Below, in pieces: positions 63,887 through 64,000 of a stretch of 64,000 bases of DNA. Made by a program: the position numbers and the translations under genes. The notes below the pieces were generated by a model, which saw only the letters and a program-made list of their open reading frames with translations, did no database searches and was not told the DNA's origin. Source of the DNA: Anaerolineae bacterium (GTDB taxonomy: Bacteria > Chloroflexota > Anaerolineae > Aggregatilineales > Phototrophicaceae); assembly GCA_022822305.1 (NCBI GenBank), contig JAJEBY010000016.1, positions 186,001 to 250,000 on the forward strand, given 5' to 3'. How positions within the stretch are numbered: position 1 is the first letter of the stretch; every line of letters begins with the position of its first letter.

Positions 63887-64000
63887 GGTTTTGCACATCC
63901 GTCTTCGACAACCCTCGCGCTGTCCAATCAGCGGACGAGGCATAGTCGACCGAGCAAGCGCCAATAATCAGACACAAGGAAACCATCTGCTGGCGCAAAC

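Overview
The window is bacterial chromosome, moderately GC-rich and densely packed with genes. It most likely comes from a Chloroflexota-type bacterium. That is an inference from gene content and style: a c-di-AMP cyclase/YbbR pair, MinCDE next to RodA, many solute ABC transporters with lipoprotein- or Sec-type binding proteins, abundant Gfo/Idh/MocA, xylose-isomerase-like and PhyH-type catabolic genes, and clear TTGACA/TATAAT-type promoters. No 16S rRNA or other phylogenetic marker was used. I see no prophage, insertion sequence, CRISPR array or integrase.

Layout. 1-7.5 kb is a housekeeping block on the + strand: the 3' end of polA, argF, cdaA-cdaR, der, lepB, a small zinc-ribbon protein, a class II aldolase and tRNA-Glu(TTC) with its own terminator. 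7.6-19.4 kb is a carbohydrate region with two adjacent CUT1 ABC importers. The first is binding protein, two permeases and a DUF2961/GH172 glycosidase. The second is two permeases, a GH31 glycosidase, a binding protein and an ADP-ribosylglycohydrolase. Neither has its own ATPase gene. 19.4-25.0 kb (- strand) is a complete branched-chain amino acid importer, livK-livH-livM-livG-livF, whose LivH carries a duplicated N-terminal membrane extension. It is separated from a divergent peptide-uptake operon (25.6-33.1 kb: binding protein, two permeases, a membrane spermidine-synthase-like protein, an S9 peptidase) by a 570-bp spacer rich in perfect inverted repeats.

33.2-48.8 kb is a patchwork of catabolic genes: two TIM-barrel isomerases, a Gfo/Idh/MocA dehydrogenase, glycogen phosphorylase, a PhyH-like oxygenase with an HxG metal motif, an operon of SDR, amidase, LctP-like permease and DegT-type aminotransferase, then a ThDP enzyme, a class I aminotransferase and a TauE/SafE exporter. 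49-54.9 kb holds a methyltransferase, a B3/B4-domain protein coupled to an MFS exporter, crcB, uppP, a LysM lipoprotein and rplS with a good terminator. 54.9-58.8 kb holds an AlbA_2/ATPase-type regulator and two membrane proteins. 58.9-63.9 kb (- strand) is minC-minD-minE-rodA-gltX-tRNA-Gln(CTG), joining septum placement, elongation and glutamyl-tRNA charging.

How it fits together. The organism looks like a heterotroph that imports oligosaccharides, peptides and amino acids and degrades them in the cytoplasm. The most interesting signals are regulatory and structural. Every binding-protein gene in the window is followed directly by a strong hairpin. The livK/peptide spacer contains a candidate structured leader RNA and a 12-bp long-range inverted repeat beside divergent promoters. 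LivH has a two-fold repeated extension, MinE has a long acidic tail, and the PhyH-like protein lacks the usual iron-binding carboxylate.
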